Positions 33,807 to 43,273 of a stretch of 64,000 bases of DNA are shown piece after piece (the first letter of the stretch is position 1; every line of letters begins with the position of its first letter). The stretch covers positions 57,394 to 121,393 of the forward strand of contig DDPR01000010.1 in the NCBI GenBank assembly GCA_002342295.1, in the 5' to 3' direction. This DNA is from Burkholderiales bacterium UBA2463 (GTDB taxonomy: Bacteria; Pseudomonadota; Gammaproteobacteria; Burkholderiales; Burkholderiaceae_A). The notes beneath the pieces were generated by a model. It had not been told where the DNA came from. It did not search any database and saw only the letters and a program-made list of their open reading frames with translations. The position numbers and the translations under genes are program-made.

Positions 33807-36044
33807 CTAACGAAGTCCAGCCGACCTGAGCGCGTCGACCACCTCGCTGCTGCTCAGCCACTCCGAGAGCACGATCGGCGTGCCCCCGCCGGCCGGATAG
33901 ACCACATAGAGCGGAACGCCGCTTCGCCCGAACCCACTCAGGGCCCGCGTAATTTCTGGGTCCTCGCGCGTCCAATCGGCCCGCAGAGCAAGGGCTTTTG
34001 GATTGGCAAGAAGACCTGCAACCGGCTGAGTTCGAAGCACGCGCGCCTTATTCACCTGACAGCTGATGCACCAGGCTGCAGTGAAGTCCACGAAGACCAC
34101 CTGACCCCGGGCAGCCGCCTGTTCAGCAAGGCCCGGTGCCCACTGCTTCCAGACCGCCTCGTCGGACAAGGTCGCGGAACCGGACTGCGTGGTCAAGGGG
34201 GCTGCAGATATCTGGGCTGCAGATATCTGGGCTGCAGACCGCAGACCCGCAGCCACCAAAACAAGCAAAACCAGGATGCTGATCCATGCGGCCCGCGCGG
34301 AACGCGAGTCACTGAGAGAGGGCTGAACAAATCGACCCCAAAGCAAGAGGGCAAGCGCCAGAGCGAGACAGCTCAGGAGCAGGGGTAGGACTGACGCGGA
34401 GCCATTCTGCTCAGCCAGAACCCAGGCCAGCCAGGCCACGGTTGCGAGCATGGGAAACGCGAGGAGCATGCGAAAGGTCTGCATCCATGGACCGGGGCGA
34501 GGAAGCCGCGCAAGGGCTGCGGGCCAGAGCGAGAGGAACACAAAGGGCGTTGCGAGCCCAAGACCGAGAACCAGGAAAACGAGAAAGGTCTGTAGCAGGG
34601 GTGCCGTCAGTGCAAAACCTAGCGCGCTGCCCATAAAAGGAGCCGTGCAGGGGGAGGCCACCAGCACCGCAAGCGCGCCCGAACCGAAGGCGGCGAGGGG
34701 CCCTTCACCCCGGTCGAGCGACCCAAGCCTCGTGAGTGACATGCCCACCTCAAAGACACCCAAAAGATTGAGCGCGATGGCCACAAACAAAAGGGCGAGG
34801 GCGCCAACCACCCACGGATCCTGGAGCTGAAATCCCCAGCCAATGGCCTGGCCTGCAGAGCGCAACAGCAGCAAGAGACCAGCGAGTGCGCACATAGAGA
34901 CCAGAACACCCAGTGTAAAAAACAGAGCGGCCCGCCAGGCACCTCCCCCATGAGCACGATGCTGCGTCAACGAGAGCACCTTCAGACCGAGCACCGGAAA
35001 CACGCAAGGCATCAGATTGAGAACAAGTCCCCCAAGAAAGGCGAAGCCCAGTGCCAGCCCCAAGCTCGAGGCAGAGGTGCCCGCGCCCGCAGGCACGTTG
35101 GCGCTGGCCTGCTGCGCGGTCACGCCCTCGGAGATCAGCTCGAGAGCCTGAGGGGGCGGGGCGCCTGATCGGAAGGCGAGCGCGAGGCCAGGGCTCTCAG
35201 GTCCGAACTCGGAGAGACGCCACAGAGCAGAGAGCGTCTGACTGCCGCCCAGGGCCCGAAGACCTGCGGAGGGGTGGTCCGCAAGCGACATCTCAAGCAA
35301 CCAGCCGGAGGCCGTTCGGTAGAGTCGCTGCGGAGCAGACGGGTTGATCAGCCCCTCCACCTCCGCAAACATATAGCCGCCGCGGTCGATCGCTGGAGCG
35401 TCAGCCCACAGGCGCAGGCGCTTGGCGCTCTCATCAAGAGAAAACCCCGCGGCTCGCATGGAGGCTGGATGCGGCAACCCCCCCTTAAAGCGAGACCAGA
35501 TCTCCGAGTCTGAGGGGCCCCCGGTGAGGACGAGGGGTCTGGAGAGCGTTGCCTCCCCTGGAATACAGATGTCCTTGCAGATCAGCCAATTCGCCTGCAG
35601 AACAAGGCGATTGGACGCATCTCGCACACCCTTGGGCAGGCGAACCTGAGCGCCAAGGTATGCGACGCCCTCGAATCCATAACTCGCCAGCGGCCCGACG
35701 GCAATTCGACGGGGGCTCGGCCAGGCCCTCTGAATCACAGAAAGCGGCTGACCATCCAGAGAAAAGCGCAGTTCAGTTGGTCGACCCGAGTCCCCCGGAT
35801 TCTTCCAGTAGGTATGCCAGTGGGGCTCGTGGCTTAGCTCCACCACGGCCCAGATGAGATCGGGCGCATCGCTGGGATCTCGGTGAAGGGAGAGCGCAAC
35901 ACTCACCGGACCCACCTGCGCCTGAGCGGGCGCAGCAGCACCCGAGGACTCCGACTGCAGTCGCTCCAACAAACCCTGCGCGATCGAGGGGGCCTGGAGG
36001 ATCAGGCCCAGAAAGAGGCCGAGGAGCGCACGCTGAATCTTCAT
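33807..36044 (-). CDS. DsbD/ScsB-like thiol:disulfide interchange protein
   Basis: A 745-residue membrane protein that probably carries reducing power from the cytoplasm to the periplasm. It has a signal peptide and a large periplasmic N-terminal domain of the ScsB / disulfide-bond-corrector type (HWHTYWKNPGDSGRP). About eight membrane segments follow, with the two DsbD cysteines in LMPCVFPVLGLKVLSL and VASPCTAPFMG. A C-terminal thioredoxin domain has WCISCQVNK. The link before the thioredoxin domain contains a short tandem repeat. Electron recipients are unknown. The N-terminal domain differs from that of E. coli DsbD, hence no symbol. Confidence 0.87.
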   Translation of the reverse strand: MKIQRALLGLFLGLILQAPSIAQGLLERLQSESSGAAAPAQAQVGPVSVALSLHRDPSDAPDLIWAVVELSHEPHWHTYWKNPGDSGRPTELRFSLDGQPLSVIQRAWPSPRRIAVGPLASYGFEGVAYLGAQVRLPKGVRDASNRLVLQANWLICKDICIPGEATLSRPLVLTGGPSDSEIWSRFKGGLPHPASMRAAGFSLDESAKRLRLWADAPAIDRGGYMFAEVEGLINPSAPQRLYRTASGWLLEMSLADHPSAGLRALGGSQTLSALWRLSEFGPESPGLALAFRSGAPPPQALELISEGVTAQQASANVPAGAGTSASSLGLALGFAFLGGLVLNLMPCVFPVLGLKVLSLTQHRAHGGGAWRAALFFTLGVLVSMCALAGLLLLLRSAGQAIGWGFQLQDPWVVGALALLFVAIALNLLGVFEVGMSLTRLGSLDRGEGPLAAFGSGALAVLVASPCTAPFMGSALGFALTAPLLQTFLVFLVLGLGLATPFVFLSLWPAALARLPRPGPWMQTFRMLLAFPMLATVAWLAWVLAEQNGSASVLPLLLSCLALALALLLWGRFVQPSLSDSRSARAAWISILVLLVLVAAGLRSAAQISAAQISAAPLTTQSGSATLSDEAVWKQWAPGLAEQAAARGQVVFVDFTAAWCISCQVNKARVLRTQPVAGLLANPKALALRADWTREDPEITRALSGFGRSGVPLYVVYPAGGGTPIVLSEWLSSSEVVDALRSAGLR
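34201..34238. repeat. Short 15-base tandem repeat inside the dsbD-like gene
   Basis: GCTGCAGATATCTGG occurs twice in a row (34201-34215 and 34216-34230), followed by 8 bases of a third copy. It is in frame and encodes repeated AAQIS in the linker before the thioredoxin domain. Being a multiple of three, copy changes would keep the frame. Confidence 0.85.
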
Positions 36045-36067
36045 GCCCGACTTGATACCATGGAACG

Positions 36068-36277
36068 ATGGTTCGCGAAGACTTTGACGCCCTGCATGAA
36101 CGCCTGCTTGCGTTGTCCGATGTCATTCGCGGCCTGCGTCAAGAAAACTCGGACCTGCGCCATGCGCTTGCGACCACCGAGGCCAAGACAAGAGACGCAA
36201 ACAACAGAATTCAGGAGGCCAGCGAGCGCCTAGAGCGGCTCCTGGCCGACAGCGCCGCAGTCGACAACCATGGCTGA
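36068..36277 (+). CDS. Small coiled-coil protein, ZapB-like, upstream of zapA
   Basis: A 69-residue, highly charged protein (MVREDFDALHERLLALSDV) predicted to be one long helix with heptad-like leucines, resembling the small coiled-coil protein that precedes zapA in many beta- and gammaproteobacteria. The stop overlaps the zapA start by 8 bases. By position and shape it may take part in FtsZ ring assembly, like ZapB, but similarity alone is weak for so short a coiled coil. Confidence 0.75.
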   Translation: MVREDFDALHERLLALSDVIRGLRQENSDLRHALATTEAKTRDANNRIQEASERLERLLADSAAVDNHG

Positions 36278-36581
36278 AACCATCGACGTTCAAATTCTTG
36301 ACCTGCCTTACAAGCTCTCTCACGAGCCCGATGAGAAAGCACTCCTCCTAGAATGCGTGGCGCTCGTCGATGCGCGCATGCGGCAGATCAAGCAGTCCGG
36401 AAAGGTTCAGAGTGTTGACCGTATCGCTGTCATGGCTGCACTCACGCTCGCTCGCGAGATGCTCTCCGCCACTGCGGCGCCAGGAGCGGGCATCACCACA
36501 GCGGACATCAAAGGCCGCCTGAGAGACATGATCGCCATTGCCGATCAGGCTCTGGCCCCGCAAGAAAAATTGTTCGACTGA
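36270..36581 (+). CDS. zapA: Cell division protein ZapA
   Basis: A 103-residue protein that bundles FtsZ filaments. The N-terminal segment TIDVQILDLPYKLSHEPDEKALLLECVALVDARM and the C-terminal coiled coil fit the ZapA family. It overlaps the ZapB-like gene and is followed 3 bases later by a transporter gene, so the 6S RNA gene often found after zapA is absent here. Confidence 0.93.
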   Translation: MAETIDVQILDLPYKLSHEPDEKALLLECVALVDARMRQIKQSGKVQSVDRIAVMAALTLAREMLSATAAPGAGITTADIKGRLRDMIAIADQALAPQEKLFD

Positions 36582-36584
36582 TCC

Positions 36585-37394
36585 TTGTCTCTCACTGACC
36601 TCACTCTTCTGCTTGAGCTTCTGGCTCTTGGAGCTGCCACGGGGTTTCTGGCCGGCCTCTTGGGAATCGGGGGGGGCATGACCATGGTGCCGTTTCTCAC
36701 GATGCTCTTTACCGCGAGGGGCTTTCCCCCCGACACCATTGTGAAGACAGCAATTGCCACCTCGCTCTCCACCATCCTCTTTACATCCATCTCGAGTGCT
36801 CGCGCCCACTTCAAGCGGGGAGCGGTACGCATAGACCTGCTGAGGTTGATGGGCGTCGGGGCCTGTATCGGCACCTTTATTGGCGCTCACTTTGCCGGGG
36901 CACTCAAAGACAGTGCGCTGGCCGCGTTCTTCGCCCTGTTCGTAGGTTACTCAGCGCTGCAGATGCTCCGGGGGAAAAAACCAAAGCCGGGCCGCGACAC
37001 GCCAGGGCCCATCGTATTGGGCATTGTGGGTGGGGGCATCGGGCTCATCTCAAGCCTGCTGGGCGCAGGCGGGGGCTTTATCACCGTGCCCTTCCTCACC
37101 TGGTGCAATGTCACCATGCATCAGGCCGTGGCAACCTCTGCGGGACTGGGCTTTCCCATTGCCCTGGGGGGCCTCGTGGGCTACATCATCGCGGGCGCGC
37201 ACCTTGAGCACCTGCCGCCCGGGAGCCTCGGTTTTATCTACCTTCCGGCCCTGGTCATCCTGTCGGTGGCATCGGTGCTTATGGCACCCGTGGGGGCCCG
37301 AACCGCCCATGCAATGAAGGTCGACAGCCTCCGTCGGGTCTTCGCAGTGCTCCTGCTGGGCCTTGCGGCTTATATGCTGACGCGGGCCTTCTAG
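36585..37394 (+). CDS. TSUP family transporter (sulfite exporter TauE/SafE)
   Basis: A 269-residue membrane protein with about eight hydrophobic segments in two homologous halves, each with a glycine-rich motif: GFLAGLLGIGGGMTMVPFL and GLISSLLGAGGGFITVPFL. The family exports or imports sulfite, sulfoacetate and similar organosulfur anions; the substrate here is unknown. The start is a TTG 3 bases after zapA. It ends 3 bases before the convergent crotonase gene. Confidence 0.88.
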   Translation: MSLTDLTLLLELLALGAATGFLAGLLGIGGGMTMVPFLTMLFTARGFPPDTIVKTAIATSLSTILFTSISSARAHFKRGAVRIDLLRLMGVGACIGTFIGAHFAGALKDSALAAFFALFVGYSALQMLRGKKPKPGRDTPGPIVLGIVGGGIGLISSLLGAGGGFITVPFLTWCNVTMHQAVATSAGLGFPIALGGLVGYIIAGAHLEHLPPGSLGFIYLPALVILSVASVLMAPVGARTAHAMKVDSLRRVFAVLLLGLAAYMLTRAF

Positions 37395-37397
37395 GGC

Positions 37398-38243
37398 TTA
37401 GTCGTCCTGAAAGGCCGGGCGCGTCTTGCTCATGAAGGCATCAATGCCGCGGGCGTAGTCTCTCGTTTCAACGAAATCCCAACAAGCCTCGCGCTGACCG
37501 ACGCTCAAAAGCGTCTGCTCATCGATGCGCGAAAAGATATCGACGAGCCACTTGTTTCTTCGAGCTGCGTGCGGCGCACCCGAGGCCAGACGAGCCACGG
37601 CGGCTTGAACCTCGGCCTCCCAGTCCTCATTCGGGTAAGAGCGATTGACCAGTCCCTTGCTGAGCGCCTCGGACGCAGACCAGATGCGCCCCTCAAGCAA
37701 GAGCTCGAGAGCATTGGCGCGTCCCAGAACGCTAACCACGCACGCAGACTCGTGAGGCGCCAGGGGAAAGCCAAGTCGGCCTATGGGAATCCCAAAGCTA
37801 GAGCGGTCGCTGCAGATACGAAGGTCGCAGGCGGCCGCAATCTCCAGGCCGGCGCCCACACAGGGTCCATCGATTGCGGCGAGCACCGGCACCGGGCAGT
37901 GAACAATGGCGCGCAGCGCATCGCCAATAATCTGATCGTGATAGTGAGAAACCTGTTCGCGTGTTGCGCGCCGCTGAGGAAACTCCGAGATGTCTGCGCC
38001 TGATGCAAAAGCACCTCCCTCGCCGCGCAGAATCACGACTCGAAGGGATGTATCGGCCGACAGCTTTCGAAAGTATTCGGTGATGTCCTTCCACATCGAC
38101 ACCGAGAGCGCATTGAGCTTGCCCGGATGAGAGAGCCAGATGGTCGCGAGGCTACTCCCCGGGCCCGACCGAGAGCACCAGACACGCCCCGAAGGTGCAA
38201 CGTGCGCGTCAGGATGGGAGGAGGGGGAGGGCTGGCTGGCCAT
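37398..38243 (-). CDS. Enoyl-CoA hydratase/isomerase (crotonase) family protein
   Basis: A 281-residue crotonase-fold protein. The oxyanion-hole segments FASGADISEF and DGPCVGAGLEIAAACD are present, with the Glu equal to E144 of rat hydratase. The position of the second catalytic Glu (E164, FGQPE in the rat enzyme) reads FGIPI here, so classical hydratase activity is doubtful. An isomerase, hydrolase or other crotonase reaction is possible. The N-terminus is about 25 residues longer than in typical members. The gap to lgt upstream is 51 bases. Confidence 0.85.
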   Translation of the reverse strand: MASQPSPSSHPDAHVAPSGRVWCSRSGPGSSLATIWLSHPGKLNALSVSMWKDITEYFRKLSADTSLRVVILRGEGGAFASGADISEFPQRRATREQVSHYHDQIIGDALRAIVHCPVPVLAAIDGPCVGAGLEIAAACDLRICSDRSSFGIPIGRLGFPLAPHESACVVSVLGRANALELLLEGRIWSASEALSKGLVNRSYPNEDWEAEVQAAVARLASGAPHAARRNKWLVDIFSRIDEQTLLSVGQREACWDFVETRDYARGIDAFMSKTRPAFQDD

Positions 38244-38294
38244 GAGCGAGGAGGATGGGGGAGGTCCACAGAATACCCATCCGCCCTGCTCTCT

Positions 38295-39164
38295 TCAGTC
38301 GGTAGATTCCCTGCCTTGTGCAGTGCGCAATGTCCCAGACATGAGGGCAATCCCCAAAATAATCATAGGCATAGACAGCCATTGCCCCATCGACAATCCG
38401 AGGCTCAGGAGTCCGAGGAATGCGTCGGGCTCTCGTGCGAATTCAGTCAAAAAGCGCATCAGCCCATAGCCCGCAAGAAACGCTCCCGATAAAAAGCCGC
38501 GGGGTTGGGGTCGCGCAGCAAGCCAGGTGAGCAGCACAAAAAGAAGGAGGCCCTCGCCTGCCATCTGATAGAGCTGTGACGGGTGCCGAGGCACATCCGA
38601 GCCGGACTGCGGGAAGACCATGGCCCAAGGCACTGCGCTCGGGTCCGCAAAGCGGCCCCACAACTCCCCGTTGATAAAGTTTCCAAGCCGACCAAATGCG
38701 AGGCCTAGAGGCACCAAGGGCGCCACAAAATCTCCCAGAGCCCAGAGCCTTTGCCAGAAGGGGGCGGGGCTCGGCGATGAGACGTCGGCCGCCAAGTGGC
38801 TTCGCCGAGCGGCAAAAAGCGCGATGGCGAGGACCACTCCAATAAGCCCGCCGTGAAAGGCCATTCCGCCCTGCCAGACCATGAGAATTTCGAGGGGGTT
38901 TTGCAGGTATTCGAGGGGCTTGTAGAAAAAAACGTAGCCAAGCCGCCCGCCCAAAACCACACCCAACACCCCCCAGAGCAAGAAGTCATCGAGGTCCTTG
39001 GCGGTCATGCCACTGCGCTGAACATCTCGTCGAATCTGGCGTCGGCCCAGCAGCAAAAAAGCAAGAAAGCCCAGCAGATACATGAGGCCATACCATCGAA
39101 TGGCGAGAGGTCCGATGACCAGTGCAACCGGATCGAACTGCGGATGAACCCAGGCGACTTGCAT
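38295..39164 (-). CDS. lgt: Prolipoprotein diacylglyceryl transferase
   Basis: Transfers diacylglyceryl from phosphatidylglycerol to the lipobox cysteine of prolipoproteins in the inner membrane. The 289-residue protein has about seven membrane segments, GGMAFHGGLIGVV with the essential His, and the family signature GRLGNFINGELWGR. It is divergent from ilvD with a 65-base gap. Confidence 0.96.
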   Translation of the reverse strand: MQVAWVHPQFDPVALVIGPLAIRWYGLMYLLGFLAFLLLGRRQIRRDVQRSGMTAKDLDDFLLWGVLGVVLGGRLGYVFFYKPLEYLQNPLEILMVWQGGMAFHGGLIGVVLAIALFAARRSHLAADVSSPSPAPFWQRLWALGDFVAPLVPLGLAFGRLGNFINGELWGRFADPSAVPWAMVFPQSGSDVPRHPSQLYQMAGEGLLLFVLLTWLAARPQPRGFLSGAFLAGYGLMRFLTEFAREPDAFLGLLSLGLSMGQWLSMPMIILGIALMSGTLRTAQGRESTD

Positions 39165-39229
39165 GCCTCAGTGTGCCATGAGTCAAAATAAGGCCTCTGA
39201 GCCAACACCCACTCTTCAGAAAGCCCCCC

Positions 39230-40912
39230 ATGCCGTTTAACGATCGCTCCAAACATGTCACCCAAGGCGTTGCCCGCGCGCCCAACCGCTCCATGTACTA
39301 CGCTATGGGCTACCAAGAGGCGGACTTCGACAAGCCCATGGTGGGGATCGCCAACGGCCATTCCACCATCACCCCCTGCAACAGCGGCCTTCAGCCCCTC
39401 GCCGACGCCGCAGTCGCAGCCCTCAAAGGCGCAGGTGCCAATCCTCAGATCTTCGGTACACCCACCATCTCCGATGGCATCAGCATGGGTACCGAGGGCA
39501 TGAAGTACTCGCTCGTCTCTCGTGAGGTCATCGCCGACTCGATCGAGACCTGCGTGAATGGTCAGTGGATGGACGGCGTGGTCATCATTGGGGGCTGCGA
39601 CAAAAACATGCCCGGCGGCATGATGGCCGCGGCAAGAACCAACGTGCCGTCCATCTATGTGTATGGCGGCACGATCAAACCCGGTCATCACAAGGGCAAG
39701 GACCTCACCATCGTCTCAGCCTTCGAGGCCGTGGGCGAATTCACCGCGGGACGACTCTCAGAAAGCGACTTCAAGGCGATCGAACAGAAGTCCTGTCCGG
39801 GCTCTGGGTCCTGTGGAGGCATGTACACCGCAAACACCATGAGCTCAGCCTTCGAGGCCATGGGCATGAGTCTGCCCATGTCGTCCACCATGGCCAACGA
39901 GGACGAGGAAAAGATTCACAGCGCAGCAGAGTCTGCGCGTGTGCTCGTGGAGGCCATTAAGAGAGGGATTCGCCCCCGGGACATCATCACCAAGAAGTCC
40001 ATCGAAAACGCAGTGAGCGTCATCATGGCAACGGGCGGCTCAACCAATGCGGTGCTGCACTTCCTCGCCATTGCCCATGCAGCAGAGGTGGAGTGGACGA
40101 TCGATGACTTTGAGCGCATTCGTCGCAAGACGCCCGTCTTCTGCGACCTCAAGCCCTCGGGCAAATATGTCATCACCGAACTGCACCGAGTCGGAGGCAT
40201 TCCTCAGGTCATGAAGATGCTGCTGGACGCTGGCCTTCTTCATGGCGACTGCCTCACCATCACGGGCAAGACCATCGCCGAGACCCTCAAGGAGATTCCG
40301 TCGCAGCCTGCGGCCCATCAAGACATCATTCGCCCCATGTCTCAGCCACTCTATACTGAGGGGCACCTTGCCATCCTCAAGGGCAACCTCTCACCCAACG
40401 GGTGTGTGGCGAAGATCAGCGGCCTGAAGAACCCGTCCATCACCGGACCCGCCCGTGTCTTCAATTCAGAGGACGACGCCATGAAAGCCATCATGGATCG
40501 CCAGATTCGAGCGGGCGATGTTGTGGTGATTCGCTATGAGGGCCCAAAGGGGGGGCCGGGCATGCGCGAGATGCTCTCGCCCACCTCCGCACTCATTGGC
40601 CAGGGCCTTGGGGAGTCCGTGGGCCTCATAACCGATGGCCGATTCTCGGGGGGCACCTGGGGCATGGTGGTGGGCCATGTCTGTCCAGAGGCCTATGTGG
40701 GTGGCCCCATCGCGCTCATTCACGAGGGCGACAGCGTCACCATTGATGCGCACAAGCTTCTCATCCAAGTGAACGTGTCGGATGCGGATCTCGCAGCTCG
40801 GCGAGAGGCGTGGACACAGCCCGCCCCCAGGTACAGGCGGGGCGTACTTGCAAAGTACGCTGCACTGGCCTCGGCTGCGAGCAAGGGCGCGGTCACGGAT
40901 CCCCAGACCTAA
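39230..40912 (+). CDS. ilvD: Dihydroxy-acid dehydratase
   Basis: Iron-sulfur enzyme of valine, isoleucine and pantothenate synthesis. The 560-residue protein has cluster ligands in IGGCDKNMPGG and CPGSGSCGGMYTANTM, and the C-terminal TDGRFSGGTWGMVVGHV. No Shine-Dalgarno sequence is apparent before the ATG. It is followed by a cytochrome c gene, which seems unrelated. Confidence 0.96.
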   Translation: MPFNDRSKHVTQGVARAPNRSMYYAMGYQEADFDKPMVGIANGHSTITPCNSGLQPLADAAVAALKGAGANPQIFGTPTISDGISMGTEGMKYSLVSREVIADSIETCVNGQWMDGVVIIGGCDKNMPGGMMAAARTNVPSIYVYGGTIKPGHHKGKDLTIVSAFEAVGEFTAGRLSESDFKAIEQKSCPGSGSCGGMYTANTMSSAFEAMGMSLPMSSTMANEDEEKIHSAAESARVLVEAIKRGIRPRDIITKKSIENAVSVIMATGGSTNAVLHFLAIAHAAEVEWTIDDFERIRRKTPVFCDLKPSGKYVITELHRVGGIPQVMKMLLDAGLLHGDCLTITGKTIAETLKEIPSQPAAHQDIIRPMSQPLYTEGHLAILKGNLSPNGCVAKISGLKNPSITGPARVFNSEDDAMKAIMDRQIRAGDVVVIRYEGPKGGPGMREMLSPTSALIGQGLGESVGLITDGRFSGGTWGMVVGHVCPEAYVGGPIALIHEGDSVTIDAHKLLIQVNVSDADLAARREAWTQPAPRYRRGVLAKYAALASAASKGAVTDPQT

Positions 40913-40943
40913 GCAACCCCCTCAATTTTTCAGGAGACTTCTC

Positions 40944-41246
40944 ATGCTTCGTACCAGCCTTGCCCTTCTGCTCGCAACCAGCTCCAGCCTGGCCTGGGCG
41001 GACAACGCCCTCACCAAGAAATACAACTGTACGGCCTGCCACGCAGAGGAGACCAAGAAAGTGGGTCCAGCCTACAAGGAGGTTGCCAAGCGTTACGCTG
41101 GCGATGCAGAGGCAGCGGACAAACTCGCAAAGAAGATCAAGGCGGGTGGCATGGGCGTGTGGGGGCCGATCCCCATGCCTGGACACCCACAAGTCCCTGA
41201 TGCGGATCTCAAGGAGATGGTGAGCTACATCCTGTCTCTGAAGTAA
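40944..41246 (+). CDS. Class I cytochrome c (c551/c552 type)
   Basis: A 100-residue periplasmic electron carrier with a signal peptide of about 19 residues (cleavage after LAWA), the haem site CTACH, and an axial Met in PIPMPGHPQVPD. Size and layout match cytochrome c551/c552. The ATG at 40944 is preceded by AGGAGA; an in-frame upstream start would lie in ilvD. The physiological partner is not evident. Confidence 0.92.
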   Translation: MLRTSLALLLATSSSLAWADNALTKKYNCTACHAEETKKVGPAYKEVAKRYAGDAEAADKLAKKIKAGGMGVWGPIPMPGHPQVPDADLKEMVSYILSLK

Positions 41247-41273
41247 AGAGCCGCGCGACACGAAGCGAGCGCC

Positions 41274-42203
41274 ATGGACATCCTCGTGCAGCAGGTGCTC
41301 AACGGCCTCGTTCTGGGGAGTGTGTATGCGCTGGTGGCCCTGGGCTACACCATGGTCTACGGCATCTTGCAACTCATCAACTTTGCCCATGGCGAGGTGC
41401 TGATGATGGGGGCCATGGTGTCGCTCAGCGTCATCTCCACCCTACAGTTCTTGTTTCCGGGCTGCCCCGGCCCACTGCTATTGATTGCGGCACTCGTGGT
41501 GTCGATTCCAAGTTGCATGGCCATCGCCGCACTCATGGAGCGACTGGCCTACCGCCCCCTGCGCTCAGCCCCTCGGCTCGCACCCCTCATCACCGCCATC
41601 GGGCTCTCCATCATCTTGCAGACGCTGGCCATGATCATCTGGAGTCCCAATCCACGCGTCTTTCCTGACCTCCTCCCCACCGCGCCCGTCATGGTGGGCG
41701 GCGCCTTTCTCGCGCCCAAGCAACTCCTTATTCTGGTCAGCGCGGCAGTGCTCATGGGTCTGCTCATGTTGCTGGTGAACCGCACCGCGCTCGGTCGAGC
41801 CATGCGGGCCGTATCCGAGAGCCCTCGCATGGCCATCCTCATGGGCATCGACCCCAACCGTGTGGTCGCCCTGGCCTTCATGCTCGGGGCCGCGCTGGCG
41901 GCAGTGGCGGGCCTGCTCGTGGGAATGAACTACAACATTGCCCACTTCACGATGGGATTTCTTCTTGGGCTGAAGGCCTTTACTGCAGCGGTGCTAGGCG
42001 GCATTGGCAACCTGCCAGGCGCGGTGCTCGGAGGCCTGATGCTGGGTGTCATTGAGAGCCTTGGGGCCGGCTATATCGGCGACCTCACGGGAGGATTCCT
42101 GGGCAGTCACTACCAAGACATCTTCTCTTTTGTCGTCCTCATTGGCGTGCTCATCCTGAAGCCCTCGGGTCTTCTTGGTGAACGAGTGGCCGATCGCGCC
42201 TGA
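41274..42203 (+). CDS. livH: Branched-chain amino acid ABC transporter, permease LivH
   Basis: A 309-residue inner membrane permease with the LivH-type start QQVLNGLVLGSVYALVALGYTMVYGILQLINFAHGE and the motif KAFTAAVLGGIGNLPGAVLGG. It is first of livH-livM-livG-livF, the core of a HAAT-family importer. The substrate-binding protein is missing from the cluster. The stop overlaps the livM ATG by 1 base. Confidence 0.92.
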   Translation: MDILVQQVLNGLVLGSVYALVALGYTMVYGILQLINFAHGEVLMMGAMVSLSVISTLQFLFPGCPGPLLLIAALVVSIPSCMAIAALMERLAYRPLRSAPRLAPLITAIGLSIILQTLAMIIWSPNPRVFPDLLPTAPVMVGGAFLAPKQLLILVSAAVLMGLLMLLVNRTALGRAMRAVSESPRMAILMGIDPNRVVALAFMLGAALAAVAGLLVGMNYNIAHFTMGFLLGLKAFTAAVLGGIGNLPGAVLGGLMLGVIESLGAGYIGDLTGGFLGSHYQDIFSFVVLIGVLILKPSGLLGERVADRA

Positions 42204-43273
42204 TGAAAAGAAACGCCCAGTTGGGCCTCCTGCTCACAGGGCTTGCGCTTTTTCTTCTGCCCTTTGCTGCCGGCCTTCTTGGAGATGCCTGGATTCGCAT
42301 CCTGGCCTTCTCGCTGCTCTACATGATGCTCGCCCTGGGCCTGAATATTGTGGTGGGATACGCCGGTCTTCTTGATATGGGCTACGTGGCCTTCTACGCG
42401 GTGGGAGCCTATTCGTACGCCCTGCTCGCCTCTCCCCATCTCACCGATCACTTCCCCGTTCTCGCGCAGGCCTTTCCGGCTGGTCTGCATCTGTCGGCCT
42501 GGATCGCCATTCCCCTGGCTGCGGGGCTCGCCGCGCTCTTTGGCGTGTTGTTGGGATTTCCTGTTCTTCGCCTGCGAGGTGACTACCTTGCCATCGTCAC
42601 GCTGGGCTTTGGCGAAATCATTCGAATCTTCTTGAACAATCTGAACGCGCCCCTCAACATCACCAATGGACCCCAAGGCCTCGCACGCATCGATCCGGTT
42701 CGTCTTGGGCCTATCTCATTCGCAGAGCCGCTCTCCGTCCTTGGGGTGGTCATCCCCTCGGCCCAGCTTTATTACACCCTCTTTCTGCTGCTCACCCTCC
42801 TCGTCATGCTCATCAGCATTCGCCTTGAGCACTCGCGCATTGGGCGCGCGTGGATGGCCATTCGAGAGGATGAAATTGCCGCCAAGGCGATGGGCATTAA
42901 TACACGAAACATGAAGCTTCTGGCCTTTGCGCTCGGCGCCTCCTTTGGGGGCGTCTCGGGCGCCATGTTTGCCGCCTTTCAGGGTTTTGTCTCCCCGGAG
43001 AGCTTTGTGCTCAGCGAGAGCGTGGTCATTGTGGCCATGGTGGTGCTCGGCGGCATGGGTCATGTTCAGGGCGTGGCCTTGGGCGCGCTCCTTTTGTACG
43101 CCATCCCCGAGGGACTTCGTTATGTCGCCCGCCCACTCCAGCTCGAACTCTTTGGCGCAGAGTGGATTGCCCCAGAGGCGCTTCGAATGCTGCTCTTTGG
43201 CCTCTCGCTGGTGCTCATCATGCTGCTGCGTCCTCGTGGCCTCTGGGCCCCGACAAGGGGAGGCTCAGCATGA
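42203..43273 (+). CDS. livM: Branched-chain amino acid ABC transporter, permease LivM
   Basis: The second permease, 356 residues, with LGLNIVVGYAGLLDMGYVAFYAVGAY near the N-terminus, RLRGDYLAIVTLGFGEIIRI, and the ATPase-contact region ENDIAA-like REDEIAAKAMGIN. It is coupled to livH (TGATG) and to livG (ATGA). Confidence 0.92.
   Translation: MKRNAQLGLLLTGLALFLLPFAAGLLGDAWIRILAFSLLYMMLALGLNIVVGYAGLLDMGYVAFYAVGAYSYALLASPHLTDHFPVLAQAFPAGLHLSAWIAIPLAAGLAALFGVLLGFPVLRLRGDYLAIVTLGFGEIIRIFLNNLNAPLNITNGPQGLARIDPVRLGPISFAEPLSVLGVVIPSAQLYYTLFLLLTLLVMLISIRLEHSRIGRAWMAIREDEIAAKAMGINTRNMKLLAFALGASFGGVSGAMFAAFQGFVSPESFVLSESVVIVAMVVLGGMGHVQGVALGALLLYAIPEGLRYVARPLQLELFGAEWIAPEALRMLLFGLSLVLIMLLRPRGLWAPTRGGSA

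Noticed and set aside
36582..36584. 6S RNA gene expected after zapA
   Set aside because: Only 3 bases separate zapA from the TSUP gene, so ssrS cannot be here.
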